From Alphaproteobacteria bacterium (GTDB taxonomy: Bacteria; Pseudomonadota; Alphaproteobacteria; Sphingomonadales; Emcibacteraceae): a DNA stretch of 5,925 bases. A program made the position numbers and the translations under genes. This document shows, piece by piece, positions 1 to 5,235 of the stretch (positions are counted from its first letter, which is position 1; every line of letters begins with the position of its first letter). Where the stretch lies: positions 1 through 5,925 of the forward strand of contig JAUILB010000188.1 in assembly GCA_030432815.1 (NCBI GenBank), in the 5' to 3' direction. The notes under the pieces were generated by a model, which ran no database searches, was not told where the DNA came from, and was given only the letters and a program-made list of their open reading frames with translations.

Positions 1-6
1 AAAAAT

Positions 7-20
7 TTGACATTGATCAA
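7..20 (+). promoter_or_regulatory. FNR/FixK-type binding box
   Basis: The sequence TTGACATTGATCAA matches TTGA-N6-TCAA exactly and the FNR consensus TTGAT-N4-ATCAA in 9 of 10 positions. FNR/FixK/Anr-type Crp-family regulators bind such sites in response to low oxygen in many proteobacteria. The box is the core of a larger inverted repeat (AAATTTGA at 3-10, TCAAATTT at 17-24). Its centre, 13.5, lies about 44 bp upstream of the start site predicted from the adjacent promoter, near the -41.5 spacing of class II activation. It could instead serve a gene off the left edge, and no regulator gene is visible here. Confidence 0.45.
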
Positions 21-22
21 AT

Positions 23-51
23 TTGACAAGAAACTTCCTTATCACTATCGT
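23..51 (+). promoter_or_regulatory. sigma-70-like promoter of the dipeptidase gene
   Basis: A perfect -35 hexamer TTGACA (23-28) is followed after 17 nt by TATCGT (46-51), a 4/6 match to the -10 consensus. Transcription would start near 57-58, leaving a leader of about 37 nt before the ATG at 95. This excludes the in-frame TTG at 23 as a start codon. The motif AAATTTGACA occurs at 3-12 and again at 19-28, a 16-nt direct repeat, so the -35 box may have arisen by local duplication. Confidence 0.5.
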
Positions 52-94
52 ATTTTTCTTTAAAATGAACAAGTCATATCAAATGGGGACGTAC

Positions 95-1504
95 ATGTTA
101 CTTAAATCATTATATCTAAAAACCCTGCTGCTTTGTAGTGCGCTTTTAATAACCGCTTGTGATAGTGGAAATGAAACAACCGCCGCATCAGAAGGGATGG
201 AAGAAGAAGTAACAGCTACATCATCAGCGCCCGAAGCGGAAAGCGAAAACGCGCTGATCGCCCGTGCCATGGAAATTCATGACCGGGTCATCACACTTGA
301 TACCCATGATGATATTGATGTGCGCAATTTCACTGATGAACTTAATTACACAATGGATACAGATACCCAGGTCAACCTTCCAAAAATGAAAGCCGGCGGT
401 CTTGATGTCGCGTTTTTTATTGTCTTTACCGGACAGGGCGAACTGAACGAAGAAGGCTACGCCGCCGCATATGATAATGCGATGGCAAAATTTAATGCCA
501 TTCACTGGCTGACCACAGAGGGCGCCCCGGATCAGATCGGACTGGCACTGACGTCTGATGATGTGCGCCGCCTTATCGGCGAAGGCAAAAAAGTCGCAAT
601 GATCGGTATTGAAAATGCCTATCCGGTGGGTGAAGACCTAGGCAATATCAAAAAATTTGCTGATCTTGGTGCGCGGTATATGTCACTTGCGCATAATGGC
701 CATAGTCAATTTGCGGATTCAAACACCCGCGAACGGGTTGATGAAAATGGCAACCTGACGGACCCGCCCCTTTATAACGGCTTAAGCGATCTGGGCCGGG
801 AAGCCATCGCCCTGATGAATAAATACGGGATCATGGTTGATGTTTCCCACCCATCATATGAAGCCAATAAACAGGCGATCGCCCTTTCAAAAGCCCCGGT
901 GATTGCATCGCATTCATCAGCACGCACCCTCAGTCCGGCCGTGAGCCGCAACCTTGAAGATGATCTGCTGATGGCTATCCGGGACAAAGGCGGCGTGGTA
1001 CAGACCGTTGCCTTTTCAAGTTATCTTGATCGCGACAAACACAATGTCATGCAGGCAGAAATAGATAAGCTATATGCAGAAATTGCCGCCGGAATGGGTT
1101 TTGAACTCATGAGCTTCGGCGATGTTTTTGCCCTGCCGGAAGCCGAGCGTGATGCCTATATCGCAAAATACCGTGAATTGCAGAAAATGGCTGAACCAAG
1201 ACTAGAAGCAGAAGTTTATGCCGTCGCTGCACCTGTGGATGTAAGTGATTTTGTCGATCACATTGATTATATGGTGGGCCTGATTGGCATTGACCATGTG
1301 GGGATCGCTTCCGATTTTGACGGTGGTGGTGGCATTTACGGCTGGAACGATGCATCCGAAACCCATAATGTGACCATTGAACTGGTACGCCGCGGCTACA
1401 CTGAAGAACAGATCGCCAAACTATGGAGCGGTAATCTGCTACGTGTGCTTGATGAAGTGCAGGCAGTTTCACGGGAAATTCTTGCTGCGGAAGCAGAAAA
1501 TTAA
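95..1504 (+). CDS. M19 (membrane/renal) dipeptidase family lipoprotein
   Basis: This 469-aa protein is a zinc-dependent dipeptidase of peptidase family M19, which hydrolyses dipeptides including some with D-residues. I chose the ATG at 95 because it opens a compact lipoprotein signal (MLLK..., hydrophobic core, lipobox ITAC with Cys22) and has GGGGA 5 nt upstream; earlier in-frame starts at 23, 65 and 83 only lengthen the n-region. An acidic, Ser/Ala-rich linker follows (about 23-52). The family's metal and active-site residues are all visible: THDD (His71, Asp73), GIEN (Glu173), VSHP (His252), ASHSSAR (His273, Arg277) and SDFDG (Asp407). A stretch at about 316-386 looks like an insertion relative to the mammalian enzyme. 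Asp at +2 after the lipid Cys would mean inner-membrane retention under the E. coli Lol rule, which may not apply here. The family is clear; the true substrate is unknown. Confidence 0.9.
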   Translation: MLLKSLYLKTLLLCSALLITACDSGNETTAASEGMEEEVTATSSAPEAESENALIARAMEIHDRVITLDTHDDIDVRNFTDELNYTMDTDTQVNLPKMKAGGLDVAFFIVFTGQGELNEEGYAAAYDNAMAKFNAIHWLTTEGAPDQIGLALTSDDVRRLIGEGKKVAMIGIENAYPVGEDLGNIKKFADLGARYMSLAHNGHSQFADSNTRERVDENGNLTDPPLYNGLSDLGREAIALMNKYGIMVDVSHPSYEANKQAIALSKAPVIASHSSARTLSPAVSRNLEDDLLMAIRDKGGVVQTVAFSSYLDRDKHNVMQAEIDKLYAEIAAGMGFELMSFGDVFALPEAERDAYIAKYRELQKMAEPRLEAEVYAVAAPVDVSDFVDHIDYMVGLIGIDHVGIASDFDGGGGIYGWNDASETHNVTIELVRRGYTEEQIAKLWSGNLLRVLDEVQAVSREILAAEAEN

Positions 1505-1517
1505 AGGCAAAAAACAC

Positions 1518-1865
1518 ATGGCACCAAAACCCACATCAATTGGAACCCCCGAACATGTCGCCGTCGCGCTTGCTTATGTGCTGGGCTGGGTTTCGGGTCT
1601 GATCATTCTTTTAATCGAAAAGGAAAATGAAACTGTCCGCTATCATGCGGCGCAATCGGTCATTGTTTTTGGCAGCATCACGCTTTTAAATATTGTCCTG
1701 CCGATGTTATTTTTCATTGGCGGGATGGCGTTAATGGGGCTACTTAGTCTGGCTACGCTTGTGCTCTGGATCGTCTTTATCGTGACGGCCCTGAACAAAA
1801 ATCCATTGGTTCTGGATTTTCTTGTCCCGCATGCAGAAAAGCTGGCCGAAAAAATAAAACCCTGA
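1518..1865 (+). CDS. DUF4870/Tic20-like small membrane protein
   Basis: This 115-aa integral membrane protein has three predicted membrane helices at about 14-33, 48-68 and 70-92, with a short basic C-terminal tail. Between helices 1 and 2 is the segment EKENETVRYHAAQS (34-47). The pattern of E-K/N-x(4-5)-V-R-[FY]-H-A-x-Q-S is characteristic of the DUF4870 (Tic20-like, UPF0132) family, whose function in bacteria is not established. The frame is open upstream into the dipeptidase gene, but the ATG at 1518 is preferred because it follows AAAGG (1503-1507), gives the expected family length and avoids a 140-nt overlap. It begins 13 nt after the dipeptidase stop, so the two are probably co-transcribed. 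The shared transcript may reflect convenience rather than joint function. Confidence 0.85.
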   Translation: MAPKPTSIGTPEHVAVALAYVLGWVSGLIILLIEKENETVRYHAAQSVIVFGSITLLNIVLPMLFFIGGMALMGLLSLATLVLWIVFIVTALNKNPLVLDFLVPHAEKLAEKIKP

Positions 1866-1875
1866 TCAAAACAAC

Positions 1876-1914
1876 ATAAGGGATGGAAATGGCAGCTGGC
1901 CATCCATCCCTTAT
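1876..1914 (+). terminator. hairpin terminator after the DUF4870 gene
   Basis: The arms ATAAGGGATGG (1876-1886) and CCATCCCTTAT (1904-1914) form a perfect 11-bp stem. An inner TGGC/GCCA pairing (1890-1893 with 1899-1902) closes a 5-nt loop. The hairpin begins 10 nt after the stop codon at 1865. The + strand downstream is A-rich (ATTAAAAACC) rather than T-rich, so intrinsic termination may be weak. The position suits the end of the dipeptidase-DUF4870 transcript. Confidence 0.6.
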
Positions 1915-2003
1915 TAAAAACCATTTAAAATGAAATTTAAAGTGCCCGTCATATTATGGCTTTAATCCATGACCATAAATTCATAATCAGATAATAGGGT
2001 ATA

Positions 2004-2783
2004 ATGAACATAACGGGCATTATAAAAGAATTTTGGATTTTCGGTCTTAAGCAGGCCAATGCCGCTATTTTCGGCGGTTATCTGCTCGCCCTTATGATCA
2101 TCAGCAAATATTATTATCCCATAGAAATCCTGCACCGCTATGATTTCATTTTTATTATGGCCATAGTGTTTCAGATTTTCCTGCTTGCCTTCAGATTTGA
2201 AACAAAACGGGAAGCTCTTGTCATTATCGTATTTCATATTGTGGCAACCATTATGGAGCTTTTTAAAACGTCCGATGCCATCGGTTCATGGCATTATCCT
2301 GAAGAATATTTTTTTGGCATTGCCAATGTTCCGCTTTTCACCGGGTTCATGTATAGCGCCGTGGGAAGCTACCTCGCCCGGGTCTGGCGAATTTTTCAGT
2401 TTGAATTTACCAATTACCCGAAATTCAGCTACACCGTCATTCTGGTTTCACTTATTTATCTGAATTTTTTCAGCCATCATTTTTTCATGGATTTCAGATG
2501 GGTTTTACTGTTTGTAACAGCCCTGCTTTTCTGGAAAACAAATGTTCATTTTAAAATCATAAAAACCCACCGCCAGATGCCATTGCTGCTTGGCTGGTTT
2601 CTGGTATCCCTGTTCATCTGGTTTGCTGAAAATATCGCCACTTATGCCAAAATCTGGCTCTATCCAAACCAGAATAACGGATGGCACATGGTGCCACCCG
2701 CAAAATTAACCTCATGGTACCTGTTGATGATGCTCAGTTTCGTTCTGATCACCGCGATCAACAGGATACATAGAAAAGATTAG
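2004..2783 (+). CDS. DUF817 family integral membrane protein
   Basis: This 259-aa polytopic membrane protein has about eight hydrophobic segments (roughly 20-38, 46-63, 70-86, 108-125, 143-160, 164-178, 193-211, 237-253). I recognise it as DUF817, the family of Bacillus subtilis YoaT, from MELFKT (84-89), GSWHYPE (94-100), VPLFTGFMYSAVGSY (109-123), a His pair at 158-159 and WFAENIATYAKIWLYP (206-221). The function of the family is unknown. Invariant Glu, His, Trp and Tyr in and near the membrane suggest an enzyme or carrier rather than a purely structural protein, but that is inference. The ATG at 2004 has AGGG only 4 nt upstream, a tight Shine-Dalgarno, and starts where family members normally start. 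It lies beyond the 1876-1914 hairpin, so it is probably a separate unit, though I see no convincing promoter. Its stop is 12 nt from that of the convergent next gene. Confidence 0.82.
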   Translation: MNITGIIKEFWIFGLKQANAAIFGGYLLALMIISKYYYPIEILHRYDFIFIMAIVFQIFLLAFRFETKREALVIIVFHIVATIMELFKTSDAIGSWHYPEEYFFGIANVPLFTGFMYSAVGSYLARVWRIFQFEFTNYPKFSYTVILVSLIYLNFFSHHFFMDFRWVLLFVTALLFWKTNVHFKIIKTHRQMPLLLGWFLVSLFIWFAENIATYAKIWLYPNQNNGWHMVPPAKLTSWYLLMMLSFVLITAINRIHRKD

Positions 2784-2795
2784 ACTTTAATAGGA

Positions 2796-3113
2796 TTAAC
2801 GTATGGCGAAGGTACCGTTCAGGTTAAAATCCTGCGCCTTTATATTGTATGCGGCTTCCGCCCCGATAAAGGTATTATCAAGCGTATAACCAAGCCCGAT
2901 CATCGGTTCAAAATCCTTGCGGGTGAAATTATAATTGACCCCGACACTGCCCACAATTTTTTCAGACCTTTTTGATGTAAAAAGCCGTGGACCGGCACCA
3001 ACCTCCCCTTTTGTATTCAGGGATATGGCAAGGCCGATACCAACCTCCGCCGATGCGGTGCTGGCGGCAAACATAGACGTTATAATTGCGGCGATTATCG
3101 TTATTTTCTTCAA
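2796..3113 (-). CDS. small exported beta-strand-rich protein, outer-membrane-like
   Basis: This 105-aa protein begins with a clear Sec signal peptide (MKK, hydrophobic core, ASTASA with likely cleavage after Ala22), leaving about 83 residues. The mature part shows about six amphipathic strands rich in Gly and aromatics (about 23-31, 36-45, 52-63, 67-77, 80-91, 95-104; e.g. GSVGVNYNF, MIGLGYTL, GAEAAYNI), the style of small outer-membrane beta-barrels. It is shorter than known single-chain 8-strand barrels (about 150 aa) and ends in Arg rather than the usual terminal aromatic. It may therefore oligomerise, be periplasmic, or be a shortened derivative. The start is TTG, supported by AAGGAGA 7 nt upstream and a good promoter. 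I do not recognise a named family. It is monocistronic by context and convergent with the DUF817 gene. Confidence 0.75.
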   Translation of the reverse strand: MKKITIIAAIITSMFAASTASAEVGIGLAISLNTKGEVGAGPRLFTSKRSEKIVGSVGVNYNFTRKDFEPMIGLGYTLDNTFIGAEAAYNIKAQDFNLNGTFAIR

Positions 3114-3120
3114 AATACTG

Positions 3121-3127
3121 TCTCCTT
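3121..3127 (-). promoter_or_regulatory. strong ribosome binding site fixing a TTG start
   Basis: On the - strand AAGGAGA lies 7 nt before the TTG at 3113-3111. It is the best Shine-Dalgarno in the window. The next in-frame ATG is Met14, inside the signal peptide core, and using it would destroy the exported N-terminus. The site therefore decides for TTG. Confidence 0.8.
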
Positions 3128-3139
3128 AAATTACGAATA

Positions 3140-3168
3140 ATTAAAGTAGGCTCCATTTCTATGGTCAA
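3140..3168 (-). promoter_or_regulatory. sigma-70-like promoter of the small exported protein
   Basis: Reading the - strand, TTGACC (3168-3163) is followed by an exact 17-nt spacer and TTTAAT (3145-3140). Each hexamer matches its consensus in 5 of 6 positions. Transcription would start near 3133, giving a leader of only about 20 nt that carries the AAGGAGA site. On the + strand TATGGT occurs at 3160-3165 and 3171-3176, 11 nt apart, one copy overlapping the -35 box, so a regulator could bind there. Confidence 0.65.
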
Positions 3169-3211
3169 AATATGGTGATTTAAAGGCTATCGTTACCAAG
3201 GTTTTTGATAT

Positions 3212-3245
3212 TGACCGTCCGCTTTCAACCCAAAGCAGACGGTCA
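3212..3245 (-). repeat. imperfect palindromic repeat, copy A
   Basis: The hairpin pairs TGACCGTC (3212-3219) with GACGGTCA (3238-3245). After one C/A mismatch it continues as GCTTT (3221-3225) with AAAGC (3232-3236) around a 6-nt loop. The 24-nt core 3217-3240, read on the - strand, matches copy B (5124-5147, + strand) in 20 of 24 positions, including the GGGT-YG loop. It starts 7 nt beyond the stop of the TPR-sulfotransferase gene and could help end that transcript, but no T-run follows on the - strand. I therefore treat it as a repeat element rather than a classical terminator. Confidence 0.65.
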
Positions 3246-3251
3246 CATTCG

Positions 3252-4913
3252 TTAATTCATGTCTAATTTGGATAATCCCAAAGCATCAAATAATGGGTCA
3301 AGATGTTTTTCATATACGCGCCATTTTTCCACGGAAGATTTATAAATTGGTTTTCTGACCTGTGCCGCGCTCGCTGTTCTCACGGTTCCTTTGTTTTTAT
3401 AAAAGGAAATGCATTCTTCCTCCCATTCAAGGCCGACAAAATCAATCAGTTTTCGTGCTTCGCCCTCAAGATCGGCAACAACATTTTCATATGAAATGTC
3501 AAATAACACACCGTCCGGCAAAATGCTTCGCCAGTGATCCATCAATCCACTATATATATTGAAATACCGACCGAGTTCACCAAGATCATTTGCATAAGGA
3601 ACTGCCTGCAGAAATAGCTGGGTATAATTGGAAACGCAACAATCCAGAGGATTTCTGTTTGTGTTTACGATAAAGGCTTCGGGGAAAATTTTCGTGATCA
3701 GACCGGCATATTTATAATTGCCAGGCATTTTATCAACAATGAACTGTGCTTCAGGATTAAGCCCTCTTATTCTCTTCAGATACCCATTGCCGATATCTTT
3801 AAGCTCGTCATCCGAAACATTTTTCACATCATCAGGAAAATTCCCTATCCGCTCATGAACAAGTTCCCCGAGGATGGGAAGCTCGCCTCCCGCGTGAACC
3901 ATACTATGACTTGATAATATTTGCTCTATAAGTGATGAACCGGACCGGGGCATCCCGACAACAAAAATTGGGGATGGGTTATTATTTTCGGAAATTTCGG
4001 GTCTCTCAACATTGTTTTTTGAAAATGTGGTTTTGATCTTTTCGGCTGTTTCCCACACGTAAGCATCATCATATTTATAGGTTGCTCTGCTGAGTTTATT
4101 ACTTGATTGATAATGGTAAAAGGCTTTATCATAATCTTCAAGGTCCGCATAAACCTTTCCAAGGTTAAAATGTAATCTGATCCTGCTATCGACTGGCATT
4201 TTTTCAACATCATTCAAGAGTGACTCTAGAATATCAATATGCTCATCGCCTTCCTTATATTTCTTGAGTACCGATAAATTATTATGCGCCGTAATATATT
4301 CAGGTTTAATTTTTATTGCCTCATTCAGGAGTTCTTTTGCAGTTTCAATCTCACCCTCAGCTATCAGCATTTTCGCCAGATTATTTTTTGCTATTACATT
4401 GCCCTTATTAAGTTTAATCGCCAATTCAAATTGATGTTTGGCGTCCTTCAACCGATTGTATATTTCATAAAGTGAACCAAGGTTATTATGGGCGAAATCA
4501 TTATTGGAACCTAAATTAATTGCTTTTTCAAAAGCTTTTATCGCCTGATCCCACGCCCCGATATTTATAAGGGCATTGCCAGCGACTAAATGGGATTTGG
4601 GATCGTTAGAATTTATTTGAATTGCCCGGTTAACCGCGGCAAGGGCTTCTTTCGGTTTTCTCTGATAAAAAAACACCTCCCCAAGATCCCGATGGTACTC
4701 GGCAATGTTGCCGTCAAGGACTGTTGCTTGATGAAAATACTGTACCGCCATATCGTTCTGCCGTCTTTGAAACGCGAGTTGCCCAAGCAAATGGTATGCT
4801 GGATGAAAACTGTCATTGGCAGCAATAATATCATGCAAAATTTTCTCAGCCTGATCTAACTGACCCTCGTTTGCGTAGTTAACAGCCATCTGTATGGCTT
4901 GACCTATGTTCAT
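3252..4913 (-). CDS. TPR-repeat sulfotransferase
   Basis: This 553-aa protein joins N-terminal tetratricopeptide repeats to a C-terminal PAPS-dependent sulfotransferase. About seven TPR units span residues 1-235, with typical motifs such as AYHLLGQLAF, EYHRDLGEVFF, HLVAGNALINIG and AHNNLGSLYE. One more is at about 247-275 (HFNLGKVYADLEDYDKAF). The catalytic domain begins near 313 with the 5'-phosphosulfate loop FVVGMPRSGSS (317-327). It continues with DKMPGNY (394-400), the 3'-phosphate motif NTNRNPLDCCVSNY (417-430; Arg420, Ser428) and the conserved end TASAAQVRKPIYKSSVEKW (513-531). There is no signal peptide or membrane helix, so it is probably cytoplasmic. Family knowledge says it transfers sulfate from PAPS to a hydroxyl; the TPRs probably bind a protein or scaffold partner. 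The acceptor (protein, glycan or small molecule) cannot be named. The ATG at 4913 has GAGGGA 10 nt upstream. The gene looks more AT-rich than the thiC and dipeptidase genes and is bracketed by repeats A and B. Confidence 0.88.
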   Translation of the reverse strand: MNIGQAIQMAVNYANEGQLDQAEKILHDIIAANDSFHPAYHLLGQLAFQRRQNDMAVQYFHQATVLDGNIAEYHRDLGEVFFYQRKPKEALAAVNRAIQINSNDPKSHLVAGNALINIGAWDQAIKAFEKAINLGSNNDFAHNNLGSLYEIYNRLKDAKHQFELAIKLNKGNVIAKNNLAKMLIAEGEIETAKELLNEAIKIKPEYITAHNNLSVLKKYKEGDEHIDILESLLNDVEKMPVDSRIRLHFNLGKVYADLEDYDKAFYHYQSSNKLSRATYKYDDAYVWETAEKIKTTFSKNNVERPEISENNNPSPIFVVGMPRSGSSLIEQILSSHSMVHAGGELPILGELVHERIGNFPDDVKNVSDDELKDIGNGYLKRIRGLNPEAQFIVDKMPGNYKYAGLITKIFPEAFIVNTNRNPLDCCVSNYTQLFLQAVPYANDLGELGRYFNIYSGLMDHWRSILPDGVLFDISYENVVADLEGEARKLIDFVGLEWEEECISFYKNKGTVRTASAAQVRKPIYKSSVEKWRVYEKHLDPLFDALGLSKLDMN

Positions 4914-4960
4914 TTAGTTAAAGTCCCTCAGCTAACATAATTATCAACTAACTAACAATT

Positions 4961-4989
4961 ATTATAAGAAACTCATTTGAAAAATGAAA
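4961..4989 (-). promoter_or_regulatory. possible promoter of the TPR-sulfotransferase gene
   Basis: On the - strand a perfect TATAAT (4966-4961) lies about 48 nt before the ATG at 4913. No good -35 is found at 16-18 nt spacing (the best candidates match 3 of 6 positions), and the region is so AT-rich that TATAAT is expected by chance. It is listed only as the most plausible site. Confidence 0.25.
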
Positions 4990-5122
4990 TTCCAGATATT
5001 AACATAAATGAAATAAAATAATTGTATAGATCACCTAAAAGATAACGTTTTATAAATTAATCGTCAGTATTATTTGAAAATTAATAAATAGAATAATGAC
5101 CGATATATGGCCTATTTGCTAA

Positions 5123-5148
5123 TGTCCGCTATGGGTCGAAAGCAGACA
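5123..5148 (+). repeat. imperfect palindromic repeat, copy B
   Basis: TGTC-C-GCT (5123-5130) pairs with AGC-A-GACA (5141-5148), with a single C/A mismatch at the same place as in copy A, around the loop-side sequence ATGGGTCGAA. The core 5124-5147 matches the reverse complement of copy A (3217-3240) at 20 of 24 positions, but the forward strand of A at only 18, so the two copies are in opposite orientation. It lies about 210 nt upstream of the sulfotransferase start and is followed on the + strand by ACTTCAACTTTTTT. Confidence 0.6.
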
Positions 5149-5182
5149 CTTCAACTTTTTTATTTATATTGATATAAAAGTC

Positions 5183-5220
5183 TAAATAGGATCAGGTGCG
5201 TCAGCACCTGATCCTATTTA
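5183..5220 (-). terminator. intrinsic terminator of thiC, perfect 17-bp hairpin
   Basis: The arms TAAATAGGATCAGGTGC (5183-5199) and GCACCTGATCCTATTTA (5204-5220) are perfectly complementary around the 4-nt loop GTCA. On the - strand the stem starts 15 nt after the thiC stop codon and is followed by GACTTTTATATC, a short T-run. Position, stem strength and T-run all fit a Rho-independent terminator for the thiC transcript. A 17-bp perfect stem is longer than most terminators need. Confidence 0.8.
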
Positions 5221-5235
5221 CTAAACCAGTATATA

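Larger units (their letters stand above)
4914..5235. other. AT-rich intergenic region between the sulfotransferase gene and thiC
   Basis: These 322 nt hold no credible gene. From the left they contain the sulfotransferase Shine-Dalgarno (GAGGGA, - strand, 4929-4924), a short AACT-type microrepeat near 4945-4956, a possible -10 box, and about 130 nt of plain AT-rich sequence. Palindromic repeat copy B (5123-5148) comes next. An AT palindrome TTTATAT-TG-ATATAAA (5163-5178) follows, and then the thiC terminator hairpin (5183-5220). The strong AT bias compared with the coding regions fits an upstream promoter zone or an acquired segment. Confidence 0.7.

Noticed and set aside
23..94. Longer dipeptidase reading frame starting at TTG 23 or ATG 65/83
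   Set aside because: TTG 23 is inside the TTGACA promoter box. ATG 65 and 83 have no better ribosome site and put extra residues in front of a complete lipoprotein signal that begins at 95.
1377..1517. Upstream extension of the DUF4870 frame overlapping the dipeptidase gene
   Set aside because: The added N-terminus is not membrane- or family-like; ATG 1518 has a ribosome site and gives the expected family length.
1107..1517. 136-aa - strand frame opposite the dipeptidase gene
   Set aside because: Low-complexity, His/Arg/Gln-rich translation typical of an antisense shadow of a real gene.
1954..1978. Inverted repeat TTATGG...CCATAA upstream of the DUF817 gene
   Set aside because: Only 6 bp with a 13-nt spacer in AT-rich sequence; expected by chance.
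2000..2005. TATAAT just before and overlapping the DUF817 start codon as a promoter
   Set aside because: Nothing resembling a -35 lies 16-18 nt upstream, and transcription would start inside the gene.
2185..2463. 92-aa + strand frame inside the DUF817 gene
   Set aside because: An out-of-frame shadow of a membrane protein gene without a start signal of its own.
3252..5235. Transposon carrying the sulfotransferase gene
   Set aside because: No transposase or integrase gene, no long terminal inverted repeats beyond the 24-nt palindromes, and no target duplication seen; kept only as a weak cassette hypothesis.
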